From contig JBPDWA010000008.1 in assembly GCA_051295955.1 (NCBI GenBank), forward strand, positions 62,001 to 126,000: a stretch of DNA of 64,000 nucleotides. Direction: 5' to 3'. Under the pieces are notes generated by a model that did no database searches, had not been told where the DNA came from, and saw nothing but the letters and a program-made list of their open reading frames with translations. A program made the translations under genes and the position numbers. The stretch comes from Enterococcus faecalis_A (GTDB lineage Bacteria > Bacillota > Bacilli > Lactobacillales > Enterococcaceae). This document shows, one piece after another, positions 26,092-34,276 of the stretch; position 1 is the first letter of the stretch, and each line of letters opens with the position of its first letter.

Positions 26092-27499
26092 AATTTACAA
26101 TACCTTAACGAGAGAAAAAGAAATATTTACACCCATTGAAGCGAAAAAAGTCCGTATGTATGTTTGCGGGCCAACTGTATATAACTATATCCATATCGGT
26201 AATGCCAGAAGCGCGGTCGCATTTGACACCATTCGTCGTTACTTTGAATATCGAGGTTATGAAGTAAATTATGTTTCTAATTTTACCGATGTTGACGACA
26301 AAATTATTAAAGCAGCCAAGGAATTGTCAATGACTGCTCCTGAGGTGGCTGATCGCTTTATTCAAGCTTTTAAAGAAGACACCGATGCTTTAAACATTCA
26401 GCCGGCAACGCTACATCCGCGCGTTATGAATCATATGGAAGACATCATTAAATTTATTGAAGTTTTAATTGGTAAAGGCTTTGCCTATGAAGCCAGCGGC
26501 GATGTTTACTACCGAACACGTAAATTTGAAAACTATGGTCATTTAAGTCACCAATCAATTGATGAACTGGAAATCGGTGCCAGCCAAAGAACTGGTGAAG
26601 AACAAGCTTTAAAAGAGGATCCGCTTGACTTTGCTTTATGGAAAAGTGCGAAAGCCGATGAAATTTCGTGGCCTGCTCCTTGGGGACATGGACGTCCTGG
26701 CTGGCATATTGAATGTTCAGTGATGGCTACTAAACATTTAGGAGCGACCATTGATATTCATGGTGGGGGCCAGGATTTGGAATTTCCGCATCATGAAAAT
26801 GAAATTGCCCAAAGTGAAGCTAAAACAGGCCAGACATTTGCGAATTATTGGATGCATAATGGCTACGTAACCATCGGTGAAGAAGATGAGAAGATGAGCA
26901 AATCGTTAGGCAATTTTGTAACAGTCCATGAAATGATCAAAAAAGTAGACCCGCAAATTTTACGCTTTTTTATGTCTACTACCCAATATCGGCGCCCGAT
27001 TCGCTATAGTGAAACGACATTAAAAGAGGCAGCTGCAAACTATCAAAAAGTGAAGAATACCTATGAAAATTTAACTTTTAGAACAACAACAGCTGTTGAT
27101 TACTTAGTTGAGGATGAACAAAACTTAGCGGAACTTGTACAATTGGAGCAGCGTTTTATCGAAGAAATGGATGATGACTTCAATGCAGCTAACGGAATAA
27201 CCGTCGTTTATGAATTAGTGAAACGCATCAATCAATACAATGAACAAGCCGAGGTTTCAGCAGCTGTTTTAGCTAAAATGGGTGATTTGTTGACTACTTG
27301 GTTGGCTATTTTTGGAATTGAATTTCAAAAGGATGAAGCATTGTTGGATACAGATATTGAACCGTTGATTGCGGAACGGAATCAAGCCAGAAGTGACCGG
27401 AATTTCGCTAGAAGCGATGAAATCCGCGATTTGCTAAAAGAGCAAGGGATTATTCTAGAAGATACGCCACAAGGAACGAGATGGAGAAGAAGCGAATGA
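26084..27499 (+). CDS. cysS: Cysteine--tRNA ligase
   Basis: This 471-residue class I synthetase charges tRNA-Cys. It has MYVCGPTVYNYIHIGNARS (first zinc cysteine and HIGH), the zinc-ligand region GWHIECSVMA, HHENEIAQSEA, and EDEKMSKSLGN (KMSKS). ATG 26084 overlaps the end of cysE and is preceded by AAAGGTGG. The stop overlaps the mrnC start (ATGA). Expression is expected to follow tRNA-Cys charging through the T-box upstream of cysE. Confidence 0.97.
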   Translation: MIKIYNTLTREKEIFTPIEAKKVRMYVCGPTVYNYIHIGNARSAVAFDTIRRYFEYRGYEVNYVSNFTDVDDKIIKAAKELSMTAPEVADRFIQAFKEDTDALNIQPATLHPRVMNHMEDIIKFIEVLIGKGFAYEASGDVYYRTRKFENYGHLSHQSIDELEIGASQRTGEEQALKEDPLDFALWKSAKADEISWPAPWGHGRPGWHIECSVMATKHLGATIDIHGGGQDLEFPHHENEIAQSEAKTGQTFANYWMHNGYVTIGEEDEKMSKSLGNFVTVHEMIKKVDPQILRFFMSTTQYRRPIRYSETTLKEAAANYQKVKNTYENLTFRTTTAVDYLVEDEQNLAELVQLEQRFIEEMDDDFNAANGITVVYELVKRINQYNEQAEVSAAVLAKMGDLLTTWLAIFGIEFQKDEALLDTDIEPLIAERNQARSDRNFARSDEIRDLLKEQGIILEDTPQGTRWRRSE

Positions 27500-27891
27500 G
27501 AGACTATACGCAGCTAAATGGATTAGCTTTAGCTTATGTTGGTGATGCAATTTATGAAATCTATATTCGAGACTATTTGGTCTCTTTGGGACAGACTAAA
27601 CCGAATACGTTGCATCGGCTGGCTACTCATTATGTATCAGCGAAAGCGCAAGCTTTTTTGATGCAATCGTTAATTGCTGAAAAGCAGCTGACGGAAGAAG
27701 AAATAAAAATCTATAAACGTGGACGTAATGCTAAAAGCCATACCTTTGCAAAAAATGCCGATGTTAGCACTTATCGTGTTGCGACTGGTTTTGAAGCTTT
27801 GATGGGCTATCTGCATTTAATGAAACAAACGCAACGATTAGAAGAACTAATCGAATGGTGTATCAATAAGGTAGGTGAAGCAAATGAGTAA
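27496..27891 (+). CDS. mrnC: Mini-ribonuclease III
   Basis: This 131-residue protein is an RNase III catalytic domain without a double-stranded RNA-binding domain, the MrnC type that matures 23S rRNA in Firmicutes. LNGLALAYVGDAIYE supplies the conserved acidic patch, with RGRNAKSHT and EALMGYLHL further on. ATG 27496 overlaps the cysS stop and has GGAG upstream; the ATG at 27481 is weaker. The end overlaps rlmB by 8 bases, pairing two 23S rRNA-related enzymes. Confidence 0.93.
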   Translation: MRDYTQLNGLALAYVGDAIYEIYIRDYLVSLGQTKPNTLHRLATHYVSAKAQAFLMQSLIAEKQLTEEEIKIYKRGRNAKSHTFAKNADVSTYRVATGFEALMGYLHLMKQTQRLEELIEWCINKVGEANE

Positions 27892-28735
27892 CAAGAGACA
27901 ACAGGGAATGAAAAAAGGCCAAAAACGAACACAAGCACCAAAAAAAGGACAGTCTGTAAAAAAACCGGCTTATCAACAGCTGCTCGCATCATCAAATGAG
28001 TTGGCCGCTAATTTTACTTTTGGCTTCCATGCAGCGGTAGAAGCGATTCAACAAGGACGCGGCAATAAACTCTTTCTTCAAGAAGACAGTCGCGGAGAAA
28101 AAGTTGAACAATTAAAACAATTAGCAAAAGATTATGCCTTACCAGTTAAATGGGTACCAAAAGTTAAGCTGGACACGATGAGTGATCATGGTGTGCACCA
28201 AGGGATTGTATTAGCAATTACAGCTTATGAATACTATACTTTAGAGGAATTATTAACTCAAACTAAAGCCAAAACTGAAACACCATTTTTCTTAATTTTA
28301 GACAGTTTAGAAGATCCACATAACTTTGGTTCTATTTTACGAACCGCTGATGCAACCGGTGTTAATGGCATCATTATTCCAAAGCACCGAGCAGTAGGAA
28401 TTACGCCTGTGGTAACAAAGGCTTCCACCGGAGCAGTAGAACATATTCCGATTGCTCGTGTGACCAATTTAGCTCAAAGTATTACAACTTTAAAAGAACA
28501 AAACTTTTGGATTTTTGGTACAGATATGGAAGGTACGGATTATCGAAAGTGGAATACGCAAGGAGCTATCGCTTTGATTATCGGAAATGAAGGACGCGGC
28601 ATGAGCCAAGGTTTGCGTAAAGAAGTGGATGAAATGCTGACAATTCCCATGATTGGACACGTCCAAAGTCTAAATGCCGGTGTAGCAGCAGGTTTATTGA
28701 TGTATGAAGTATTTCGTGGACGCAACTCACTTTAA
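27884..28735 (+). CDS. rlmB: 23S rRNA (guanosine-2'-O)-methyltransferase, SpoU/TrmH family
   Basis: This 283-residue enzyme methylates a 23S rRNA guanosine (position 2251 in E. coli numbering). A basic N-terminal tail (KKGQKRTQAPKKGQSVKK) precedes the substrate-binding domain and the SPOUT knot. SPOUT motifs are DSLEDPHNFGSILRTADATG, GNEGRGMS and IPMIGHVQSLNAGVAAGLL. ATG 27884 is chosen over a GTG nine bases upstream. The gene is coupled to mrnC and followed 14 bases later by yacP. Confidence 0.94.
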   Translation: MSNKRQQGMKKGQKRTQAPKKGQSVKKPAYQQLLASSNELAANFTFGFHAAVEAIQQGRGNKLFLQEDSRGEKVEQLKQLAKDYALPVKWVPKVKLDTMSDHGVHQGIVLAITAYEYYTLEELLTQTKAKTETPFFLILDSLEDPHNFGSILRTADATGVNGIIIPKHRAVGITPVVTKASTGAVEHIPIARVTNLAQSITTLKEQNFWIFGTDMEGTDYRKWNTQGAIALIIGNEGRGMSQGLRKEVDEMLTIPMIGHVQSLNAGVAAGLLMYEVFRGRNSL

Positions 28736-28749
28736 AGAAGGCGGTAAAC

Positions 28750-29280
28750 ATGAAAAAACAGTTATTGATAGTCGATGGCTACAATATGATTGGCGCTTGG
28801 CCAGAACTTGTTCAATTGAAAAAGAAAGACCAGCTAGAAGATGCTCGCGACTTATTGTTGCATCGTCTTTCTAATTATGCCAAGTACGAAGGGCTAGAAA
28901 TTATAGTCGTCTTTGATGCTCAGCTAGTGCCTGGTATTCAGCAGACATACAAGAAATATTTGCTGACGGTTGTTTTTACGAAAGAAGATGAAACGGCCGA
29001 TAGCTACATTGAACGAGTTGCTGGTGAGAAAAACAATCGCTTAACGCAAGTAACGGTAGCTACCAGCGATTTGGCAGAACAGTGGGTTGTCTTTTCAAAA
29101 GGAGCACTTAGAACTTCAGCGAATGAGTTGTATAAAGCAGTTAAAAAAGCCGAAGAAACCATTGCAATTCATGCTACGGATCTTCACTTTCAAGAATTTC
29201 GTCGTAATTCACCTTGGAATCAAGCCCAAATGTCAAAACTTTCCGAAATACTAGAAGAATTATCCAAAAAGAATGATTAA
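28750..29280 (+). CDS. yacP: NYN-domain endoribonuclease, YacP/Rae1 family
   Basis: This 176-residue protein starts LLIVDGYNMIGAW, the NYN/PIN-like active site, and continues with FDAQLVPG, EDETADSYIERV and VATSDLAEQW. In B. subtilis the homologue Rae1 cleaves mRNA at the ribosomal A site. ATG 28750 follows GAAGGCGG. Position between rlmB and the sigma factor matches the usual order. Acidic active-site residues look intact. Confidence 0.9.
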   Translation: MKKQLLIVDGYNMIGAWPELVQLKKKDQLEDARDLLLHRLSNYAKYEGLEIIVVFDAQLVPGIQQTYKKYLLTVVFTKEDETADSYIERVAGEKNNRLTQVTVATSDLAEQWVVFSKGALRTSANELYKAVKKAEETIAIHATDLHFQEFRRNSPWNQAQMSKLSEILEELSKKND

Positions 29281-29363
29281 ACATGTGTTCGCTTTCATAT
29301 TTTTTCTATGAAATGCTATGCTCATTTCAACCGTTGTTGGTAGCAACGAAGAAAGGAGAAAAT

Positions 29364-29924
29364 ATGGAAGAGTTGAAAAAAGCGTTGGCAGGAGACCCTG
29401 AGGCATTTGATTTGTTGTATAAACAGTACCATCCGTTGGTGTATAAGTTAGCTAAGAAGTATTACTTGAAAGATTACGATTTGGATGATTGGTTGCAGGA
29501 AGGGCGCATTGTATTTCATCGTTCATTACAGCGATTTAATGACAAAAAACAGTTATCAGTCGGACAGTATTTTAAAGTGAATTTTGAAAATCGTATTCGT
29601 AGTTTGGTGAGAAAGCAGTGCGCCTATAAGCGTATCACCGATACTACGTCTTTTTCGCTAGACCAAAAAATAGAAGCTCGGGGAGAAGCGTTTATGGATT
29701 GTCTGGGGAAAGAACAAGTAGACCCTTTAGCTACGTTGATTGTCCAAGAAAAAATGGCTGATTTTCCAGAATTTCTCTCATCCTTTGAACGAGCTACTTT
29801 GCAGGATTATATCAAAGGAGAAGAGTTGGAAGCTATTGCAGAAAAACAAACGATAAAAGTAACAACTGTCAGAAGTGCGTATGATCGGGCGAAAAAGAAA
29901 ATGAAACATTTTCTATCAGAATGA
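29364..29924 (+). CDS. sigH: SigH/ComX-like alternative RNA polymerase sigma factor
   Basis: This 186-residue protein has sigma region 2 (about 10-85) with YHPLVYKLAKKYYLKDYD and DDWLQEGRI, the core-binding and -10-reading elements, and a degenerate region 4 near 140-185 (DYIKGEELEAIAEKQTIKV). ATG 29364 behind GAAAGGAG is far better than an in-frame ATG at 29283. The size and location after yacP fit SigH of Firmicutes, which in streptococci corresponds to the competence sigma ComX. No competence genes are nearby. It may be cryptic in this species. Confidence 0.8.
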   Translation: MEELKKALAGDPEAFDLLYKQYHPLVYKLAKKYYLKDYDLDDWLQEGRIVFHRSLQRFNDKKQLSVGQYFKVNFENRIRSLVRKQCAYKRITDTTSFSLDQKIEARGEAFMDCLGKEQVDPLATLIVQEKMADFPEFLSSFERATLQDYIKGEELEAIAEKQTIKVTTVRSAYDRAKKKMKHFLSE

Positions 29925-30001
29925 AATGTGAAACTACACAGTAAAAACTTAGTATTTTTTCAACCTAAATTAGTTGCAAATAAATAAAACCTGTGATAAA
30001 C

Positions 30002-30030
30002 TTGTAAATTCCGCATTTATGTGCTAAAAT
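30002..30030 (+). promoter_or_regulatory. Predicted promoter of veg
   Basis: TTGTAA and TAAAAT (within TGTGCTAAAAT) are spaced by 17 bases, 20 bases before the veg start. Confidence 0.6.
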
Positions 30031-30049
30031 GGAGCTTGAGGTGAATGCA

Positions 30050-30295
30050 ATGCCAACAACTTTAGCATCAATAAAAAAAGATTTAGAAGACCGTATCGGC
30101 AGTGAAATCATGTTAGTTGCTCAGACTGGAAGAAAACGTCAAACAGAACGTAAAGGGATCTTAACTGAAACCTATCCGTCTGTATTTGTTGTTGACTTGG
30201 ATCCGGATGAGAACTCATTTGAACGAGTTTCATATAGTTATTCTGATGTGCTGACCCGTACAGTTGAGATCGAATTTATTGGGAAAGCTGTCTAG
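30050..30295 (+). CDS. veg: Veg family protein (DUF1021)
   Basis: This 81-residue protein starts MPTTLASIKKDLEDRIG and has the Veg pattern ending YSYSDVLTRTVEIEF. In B. subtilis Veg is abundant and stimulates biofilm matrix genes by acting on the repressor SinR; lactic acid bacteria lack that partner, so its role here is open. ATG 30050 is preferred because TTGAGGTG lies just upstream; the ATG at 30029 would overlap the promoter -10. It is a single-gene unit bounded by a promoter and a very strong terminator. Confidence 0.9.
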   Translation: MPTTLASIKKDLEDRIGSEIMLVAQTGRKRQTERKGILTETYPSVFVVDLDPDENSFERVSYSYSDVLTRTVEIEFIGKAV

Positions 30296-30347
30296 CAAAA
30301 CAAAAATAAACAACTGAATCAATTACATTTAGTTGGTAAAAATTAAT

Positions 30348-30396
30348 AGAGTGTGAGAGCAATCAACAAAGCTGGTTGCTCTCACACTCTATTTTC
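30348..30396 (+). terminator. Strong terminator after veg
   Basis: A perfect 15-bp stem, AGAGTGTGAGAGCAA with TTGCTCTCACACTCT, encloses a 13-base loop and is followed by ATTTTCTT. Confidence 0.88.
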
Positions 30397-30515
30397 TTCT
30401 ACTGATGAATCAAAGACTAAAATATTGGTTGTTTTGTCCAGTGTACTTATAAGGTAACATATGTTAAAATCTAAAAGATTGCGACAATGACCAGTAAAAA
30501 AGTAAGGTGAATCAA

Positions 30516-31367
30516 GTGGAAATTATCGAAAAAGCTCCAGCGAAACTCAACCTTGGTTTAGATACGCTTTATAAAAGAGCAGACGGCTATCATGAGATGG
30601 AAATGGTGATGACAAGCGTTGATTTAGCGGATCGTTTAACGATTGAAGAGCTGCCTGAAGATCTCATTAAAATTGAAACCAATAGTTCATTTTTACCTGT
30701 GGATAAGCGCAACCATGTTTATCAAGCAGTGTCTTTATTGAAGCAGATGTATCAGATCACTGCCGGTGTAAGGATATATATTCATAAAAACATTCCTGTT
30801 GCTGCAGGTTTAGCTGGCGGTAGCAGCGATTGTGCAGCTGCTTTACGTGGCTTGAATAAGCTTTGGCAACTAGGACTAAGCTATGAACAATTAAGCCATA
30901 TCGGCGTACAAGTCGGCTCGGATGTTCCATATTGTCTACAAGGAGGAACCGCTTTTGTCAGCGGTCGTGGTGAGCGAGTAGCAGCGTTGCCGTCGATGCC
31001 GCAATGCTGGGTTGTATTAGTCAAGCCAAGAATTAGTGTTTCAACGGGCACGGTTTTTAAAGACTTAGCCATTGATGAACTTAATCATCCCGATATTGCT
31101 GGATTGAAGGCAGCAATAATCACTGGAGATTACTTAAAAATGACGCAAACAGTTGGTAATGCGTTAGAAAAAGTAACGATTGCACGTCATCCAATTGTGC
31201 AGCAGATCAAAGATCGCATGTTAAAATACGGCGCTGACGCAGCACTAATGAGTGGCAGCGGTCCGACTGTTTTTGCTCTATGTGAAAAGAAAACTCGTGC
31301 GCAAAGAATTTATAATGGCTTAAAAGGTTTTTGTGAAGAAGTTTATATTGTACGTACATTAAAGTAA
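30516..31367 (+). CDS. ispE: 4-diphosphocytidyl-2-C-methyl-D-erythritol kinase
   Basis: This 283-residue GHMP kinase phosphorylates CDP-ME in the MEP isoprenoid pathway, the step between IspD and IspF. It starts EIIEKAPAKLNLGLD with the GHMP ATP loop PVAAGLAGGSSDCAAALRG (about 94-112) and the C-terminal ALMSGSGPTVFAL. A GTG start at 30516 behind AAGGTG is preferred over GTG 30507, which overlaps the site. With ispD and ispF in the window, three MEP enzymes are accounted for. Confidence 0.93.
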   Translation: MEIIEKAPAKLNLGLDTLYKRADGYHEMEMVMTSVDLADRLTIEELPEDLIKIETNSSFLPVDKRNHVYQAVSLLKQMYQITAGVRIYIHKNIPVAAGLAGGSSDCAAALRGLNKLWQLGLSYEQLSHIGVQVGSDVPYCLQGGTAFVSGRGERVAALPSMPQCWVVLVKPRISVSTGTVFKDLAIDELNHPDIAGLKAAIITGDYLKMTQTVGNALEKVTIARHPIVQQIKDRMLKYGADAALMSGSGPTVFALCEKKTRAQRIYNGLKGFCEEVYIVRTLK

Positions 31368-31893
31368 TCAAACCAGTTTTTACAGGAAAAGTAATTTGAA
31401 ATAAAAAAGAAATTAGTGCCTATGTTTTTCCCTATAGGAAGAGAATTTTACTAAAAAAGTAAGTTATTATGAACATTTACTTGAATTATAGAAATGTATA
31501 TGATATCGACGTCGTTTCTTTTATAAAAAATGACGGCGTTTTTTTTGTTTTTAACTGCTGTTGATTTATCATGGGTAAGCATATCGAAATGGTTCCTTTG
31601 CGTGATTAGTCAGCAAAGAGGAAGAAAATACGTGCTCATAAGCTGCTTTTTTAGTAAAAACATTCATATTTTAAAAACCGATTTTTGTGATTCAAGAATT
31701 TTTCAGGTAAACTTTATGGATGCTATTAACGGATGAACTTGAAGCTCATAAGATTGGGGAGAAATATTTTATTAAGCTAGGAAGTCACTACATAAATGAG
31801 AACTTTCACGAAAAAGGCTGTTCCAAGTCTATGTTTTCGAAAAGAAAAATACTTTTTAAATACAAGGAGTTAGAAAAAATTTTTAGTTTTTGC
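31368..31893 (+). other. Gene-free spacer with weak hairpins
   Basis: Two small open frames here (31530-31736 and 31720-31944) have no ribosome site or recognisable product. CCTAT at 31418 can pair with ATAGG, and a G/C-rich imperfect hairpin around 31509-31545 ends in eight T and could be a terminator. Nothing else stands out before the znuA promoter. Confidence 0.4.
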
Positions 31894-31956
31894 TTGACGT
31901 TCGTTTCTTCATCTGATAAATTAGTTCTTGCTGGTAAATCGTAAATATTACGTTTT
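31894..31956 (+). promoter_or_regulatory. znuA promoter with Zur-like operator
   Basis: TTGACG (31894-31899) and TAAATT (31917-31922) are 17 bases apart. Thirteen bases later lies a Zur-like box (31936-31956) with core TCGTAAATATTACGT, close to the Gram-positive Zur consensus TCGTAATNATTACGA (13 of 14 defined bases). The box sits over the likely transcript start, so zinc-loaded Zur should block transcription. No zur gene is in the window. Confidence 0.75.
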
Positions 31957-31986
31957 ACGCTAATTAAATCGAAAAGAGGGAAATCA

Positions 31987-32952
31987 ATGAAGAACAAATA
32001 TACTCGTGTTATGCTGGGGATTGTTGCAGTACTAGGAATTATTTTATTAGCTAGCTGTGGTAAAGCAACGGACTCGTCTTCTAATTCAAAAAAAAGCGGT
32101 ATTAAAGTTATGACAACTTTTTATCCGATGTATGATTTTGCTAAAAATGTGGTCGGCGATGAAGGTACGGTGGAAATGCTGATACCAGCAGGAAGCGAGC
32201 CTCATGATTATGAACCAAGTGCAAAAGATTTAGCTAAATTAACGGATGCAGATGTTTTTGTTTACAATAGTAAAGCGATGGAAACATGGGTTCCTAACGC
32301 ATTGGAAAATTTAGATAAGAAAAAAGTTTCCGTAGTAGAAGCCAGCCAATCTATTCAGCTGGTGGACAGAGCAGATGAAGAACAGGGCCACGAAGATACA
32401 GACGCACACGACGGACATAACCATGACCATGAATTAGATCCCCATGTCTGGTTGGATCCAGTCTTGGCTCAAAAAGAAGTTGAAGCAATTCGTGATGCGT
32501 TAGTGAAAAAATATCCTGATAAAAAAGCAACTTTCCAAACGAACGCTGACAAATATATTACTAAGCTAAAAGAGTTGGATGAAGCTTACAAGACGGCCTT
32601 TGCCAACGCTAAAAATCGGGCATTTGTTACACAGCATGCAGCATTTGGCTATTTAGCTAAACAATATCATTTGATCCAAGAACCGATTGCCGGCATTTCT
32701 CCGGATCAAGAACCTTCACCGAGCCGCTTGGCAGAGTTAAAAAAATATATTACAGCTAATGGCGTTTCTGTGATATACTTTGAATCGACAGCTTCTTCCA
32801 AAGTAGCCAAAACATTAGCAAGTGAAACCAATGTAGAGTTAGCTGTGCTAAATCCCTTGGAAAGCTTAACTAAAAAAGAACAAAGCGCAGGCAAAGATTA
32901 CCTTTCTGTAATGAAAGATAATTTAGCTGCTTTGAAGAAAAGTATCCATTAA
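31987..32952 (+). CDS. znuA: Zinc ABC transporter substrate-binding lipoprotein
   Basis: This 321-residue lipoprotein captures zinc outside the cell. A signal peptide ends in the lipobox LLASC with Cys 24. The cluster-A-I (TroA) fold is seen in TTFYPMYDFAKNVVGDE and PAGSEPHDYEPSA, and a His-rich loop (HEDTDAHDGHNHDHE, about 135-150) precedes DPHVWLDP. The His-rich loop distinguishes zinc binders from manganese binders. ATG 31987 follows GAGGG. It is followed by the ATPase gene, but the permease gene lies 3 kb away beyond an inserted cassette. Confidence 0.93.
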   Translation: MKNKYTRVMLGIVAVLGIILLASCGKATDSSSNSKKSGIKVMTTFYPMYDFAKNVVGDEGTVEMLIPAGSEPHDYEPSAKDLAKLTDADVFVYNSKAMETWVPNALENLDKKKVSVVEASQSIQLVDRADEEQGHEDTDAHDGHNHDHELDPHVWLDPVLAQKEVEAIRDALVKKYPDKKATFQTNADKYITKLKELDEAYKTAFANAKNRAFVTQHAAFGYLAKQYHLIQEPIAGISPDQEPSPSRLAELKKYITANGVSVIYFESTASSKVAKTLASETNVELAVLNPLESLTKKEQSAGKDYLSVMKDNLAALKKSIH

Positions 32953-32993
32953 ATTTATTGGACCGAAGCAGCCAATAAAAGGAGGAACTAAAC

Positions 32994-33686
32994 ATGCACT
33001 ACATTGAAGTAAAGGACTTGACGTTCTATTACGACGATGAGCCTGTTTTACAAAATGTTTCCTATTACGTAGATCCAGGCGAATTTGTGATTTTAACCGG
33101 TGAAAATGGAGCCGCAAAGTCAACATTAATCAAAAGTACGCTAGGCTTATTAAAGCCGTCCAGCGGCTCCGTTACAATTGCCAAGCAGAATGCTGCTGGC
33201 CAAAAACTCAGTATCGGTTATATTCCGCAACAAGTAGCTTCCTTTAATGCTGGCTTTCCTAGTACGGTCATCGAATTGGTTCGTTCCGGCCGTTTTCCGC
33301 ATCAGCGTTGGTTCAAACCTTTGACGAAAAAAGATCATCAGCATGTTGAAAAAGCGTTAAAGGCGGTTGGAATGTGGAATATGCGCCATAAGCGAATCGG
33401 AGAATTATCGGGTGGGCAAAAACAGCGCATTAGTTTAGCGCGTGTTTTTGCGACCGATCCGGATTTGTTTATTTTAGATGAACCGACAACAGGTATGGAT
33501 GAACAGTCACGTAATGATTTTTATCGTTTGCTGCAACACAATGCTCATGACCATGGTAAAGCGATCTTGATGATTACTCATGACCATGAAGATATCAAGC
33601 AATACGTCGACCGTCAAATCCGACTTGTCCGCACAGAAGACTCTCAATGGCGCTGTTTTCATATGGATGAAGAGGTTGTTAATTAG
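32994..33686 (+). CDS. znuC: Zinc ABC transporter ATP-binding protein
   Basis: This 230-residue ATPase powers zinc uptake with the permease ZnuB. It has Walker A GENGAAKST (36-44, Ala where Gly is usual, seen in this subfamily), signature LSGGQKQR (about 138-145) and Walker B LFILDEPTTGMD. AGGAGG precedes ATG 32994. It is separated from znuA by 41 bases, so the pair is one transcript. The usual next gene, the permease, is displaced to 36652. A structured RNA or terminator follows at 33777-33871. Confidence 0.93.
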   Translation: MHYIEVKDLTFYYDDEPVLQNVSYYVDPGEFVILTGENGAAKSTLIKSTLGLLKPSSGSVTIAKQNAAGQKLSIGYIPQQVASFNAGFPSTVIELVRSGRFPHQRWFKPLTKKDHQHVEKALKAVGMWNMRHKRIGELSGGQKQRISLARVFATDPDLFILDEPTTGMDEQSRNDFYRLLQHNAHDHGKAILMITHDHEDIKQYVDRQIRLVRTEDSQWRCFHMDEEVVN

Positions 33687-33754
33687 CTTAAAAAAGCACT
33701 TCCTTAGAAGCTTGTACTATAAGTAGTGTTTCTTTTAGTAGTACGAAATGTGTG

Positions 33755-33871
33755 TACAATAATTTTAGATATATCTGCGAAAGCTGTTTTAGCTGCGCTG
33801 TTCCTTTGAGGCAGCGCTTATATTAATGATGCAGCAATAATCATTAATGGCTGAACACTTTCGCTTTTTTT
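33755..33871 (+). ncRNA. Candidate structured small RNA with intrinsic terminator
   Basis: A -10-like TACAAT lies at 33755-33760; a clear -35 is not visible. Then a three-way junction can form. P1 pairs 33777-33793 with 33850-33864 (GCGAAAG with CTTTCGC, extended by TGTT with AACA and AGC with GCT). P2 pairs GCGCTG (33795-33800) with CAGCGC (33812-33817). P3 pairs ATTAATGAT (33822-33830) with ATCATTAAT (33840-33848). Seven T follow at 33865-33871. It could instead be an elaborate terminator of znuC. I do not recognise a known RNA family. Confidence 0.5.
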
Positions 33872-34235
33872 ATTGAGCTTTTAGAATTTCGGACACAGAA
33901 TAAGTTTTTCTATCTTTAAATTTTGCATTTTTCATGGCAAAGGTATAATTTATAACATTATTTCTTTCAAATTCTTTTTGATCAGGCATTATTTTCCCTA
34001 TGAATTTTTCCTCCTGATTTCCATTGAGATATCCATGGAAGTTTAAAGAACCGGTCGGATTTTTTTTAATTTTCGTAAAAGTCAAGGAATCAATATTGTT
34101 ATAGTTATACTTAAAAAATAGTTCAATCCGTTCTTTTTGTTTGTTTAGATAGTTGTGATAGCTATAGTAGTTCAAGCCGATAATGGTAAAAGCTACTATA
34201 GCTAGTATAAGGAGAAGCTTATATTTCTTTTTCAT
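33870..34235 (-). CDS. DUF1433-like membrane-anchored protein, putative immunity protein (copy 1)
   Basis: This 121-residue protein has one N-terminal hydrophobic segment (about 6-24, LLLILAIVAFTIIGLNYY) and an outward-facing soluble domain with KQKERIELFFKYNYNNIDS and LTFTK...GYLNGNQEEKF. That pattern resembles DUF1433 proteins of Firmicutes, which are lipoprotein immunity factors for type VII-secreted lipase toxins in Staphylococcus (as I recall, TilA for TslA). Here there is no lipobox cysteine, so anchoring is by a helix. It is one of two tandem paralogues, opposite in strand to the adjacent lipase gene. Immunity is inferred from context. Confidence 0.68.
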   Translation of the reverse strand: MKKKYKLLLILAIVAFTIIGLNYYSYHNYLNKQKERIELFFKYNYNNIDSLTFTKIKKNPTGSLNFHGYLNGNQEEKFIGKIMPDQKEFERNNVINYTFAMKNAKFKDRKTYSVSEILKAQ

Positions 34236-34276
34236 GAAGGAAGTACCTCGTTATTAAAACAGATTTGAATAGTTGT

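Noticed and set aside
31530..31944. Two open frames before znuA
   Set aside because: No ribosome sites, odd composition, and the second runs through the znuA promoter -35/-10.
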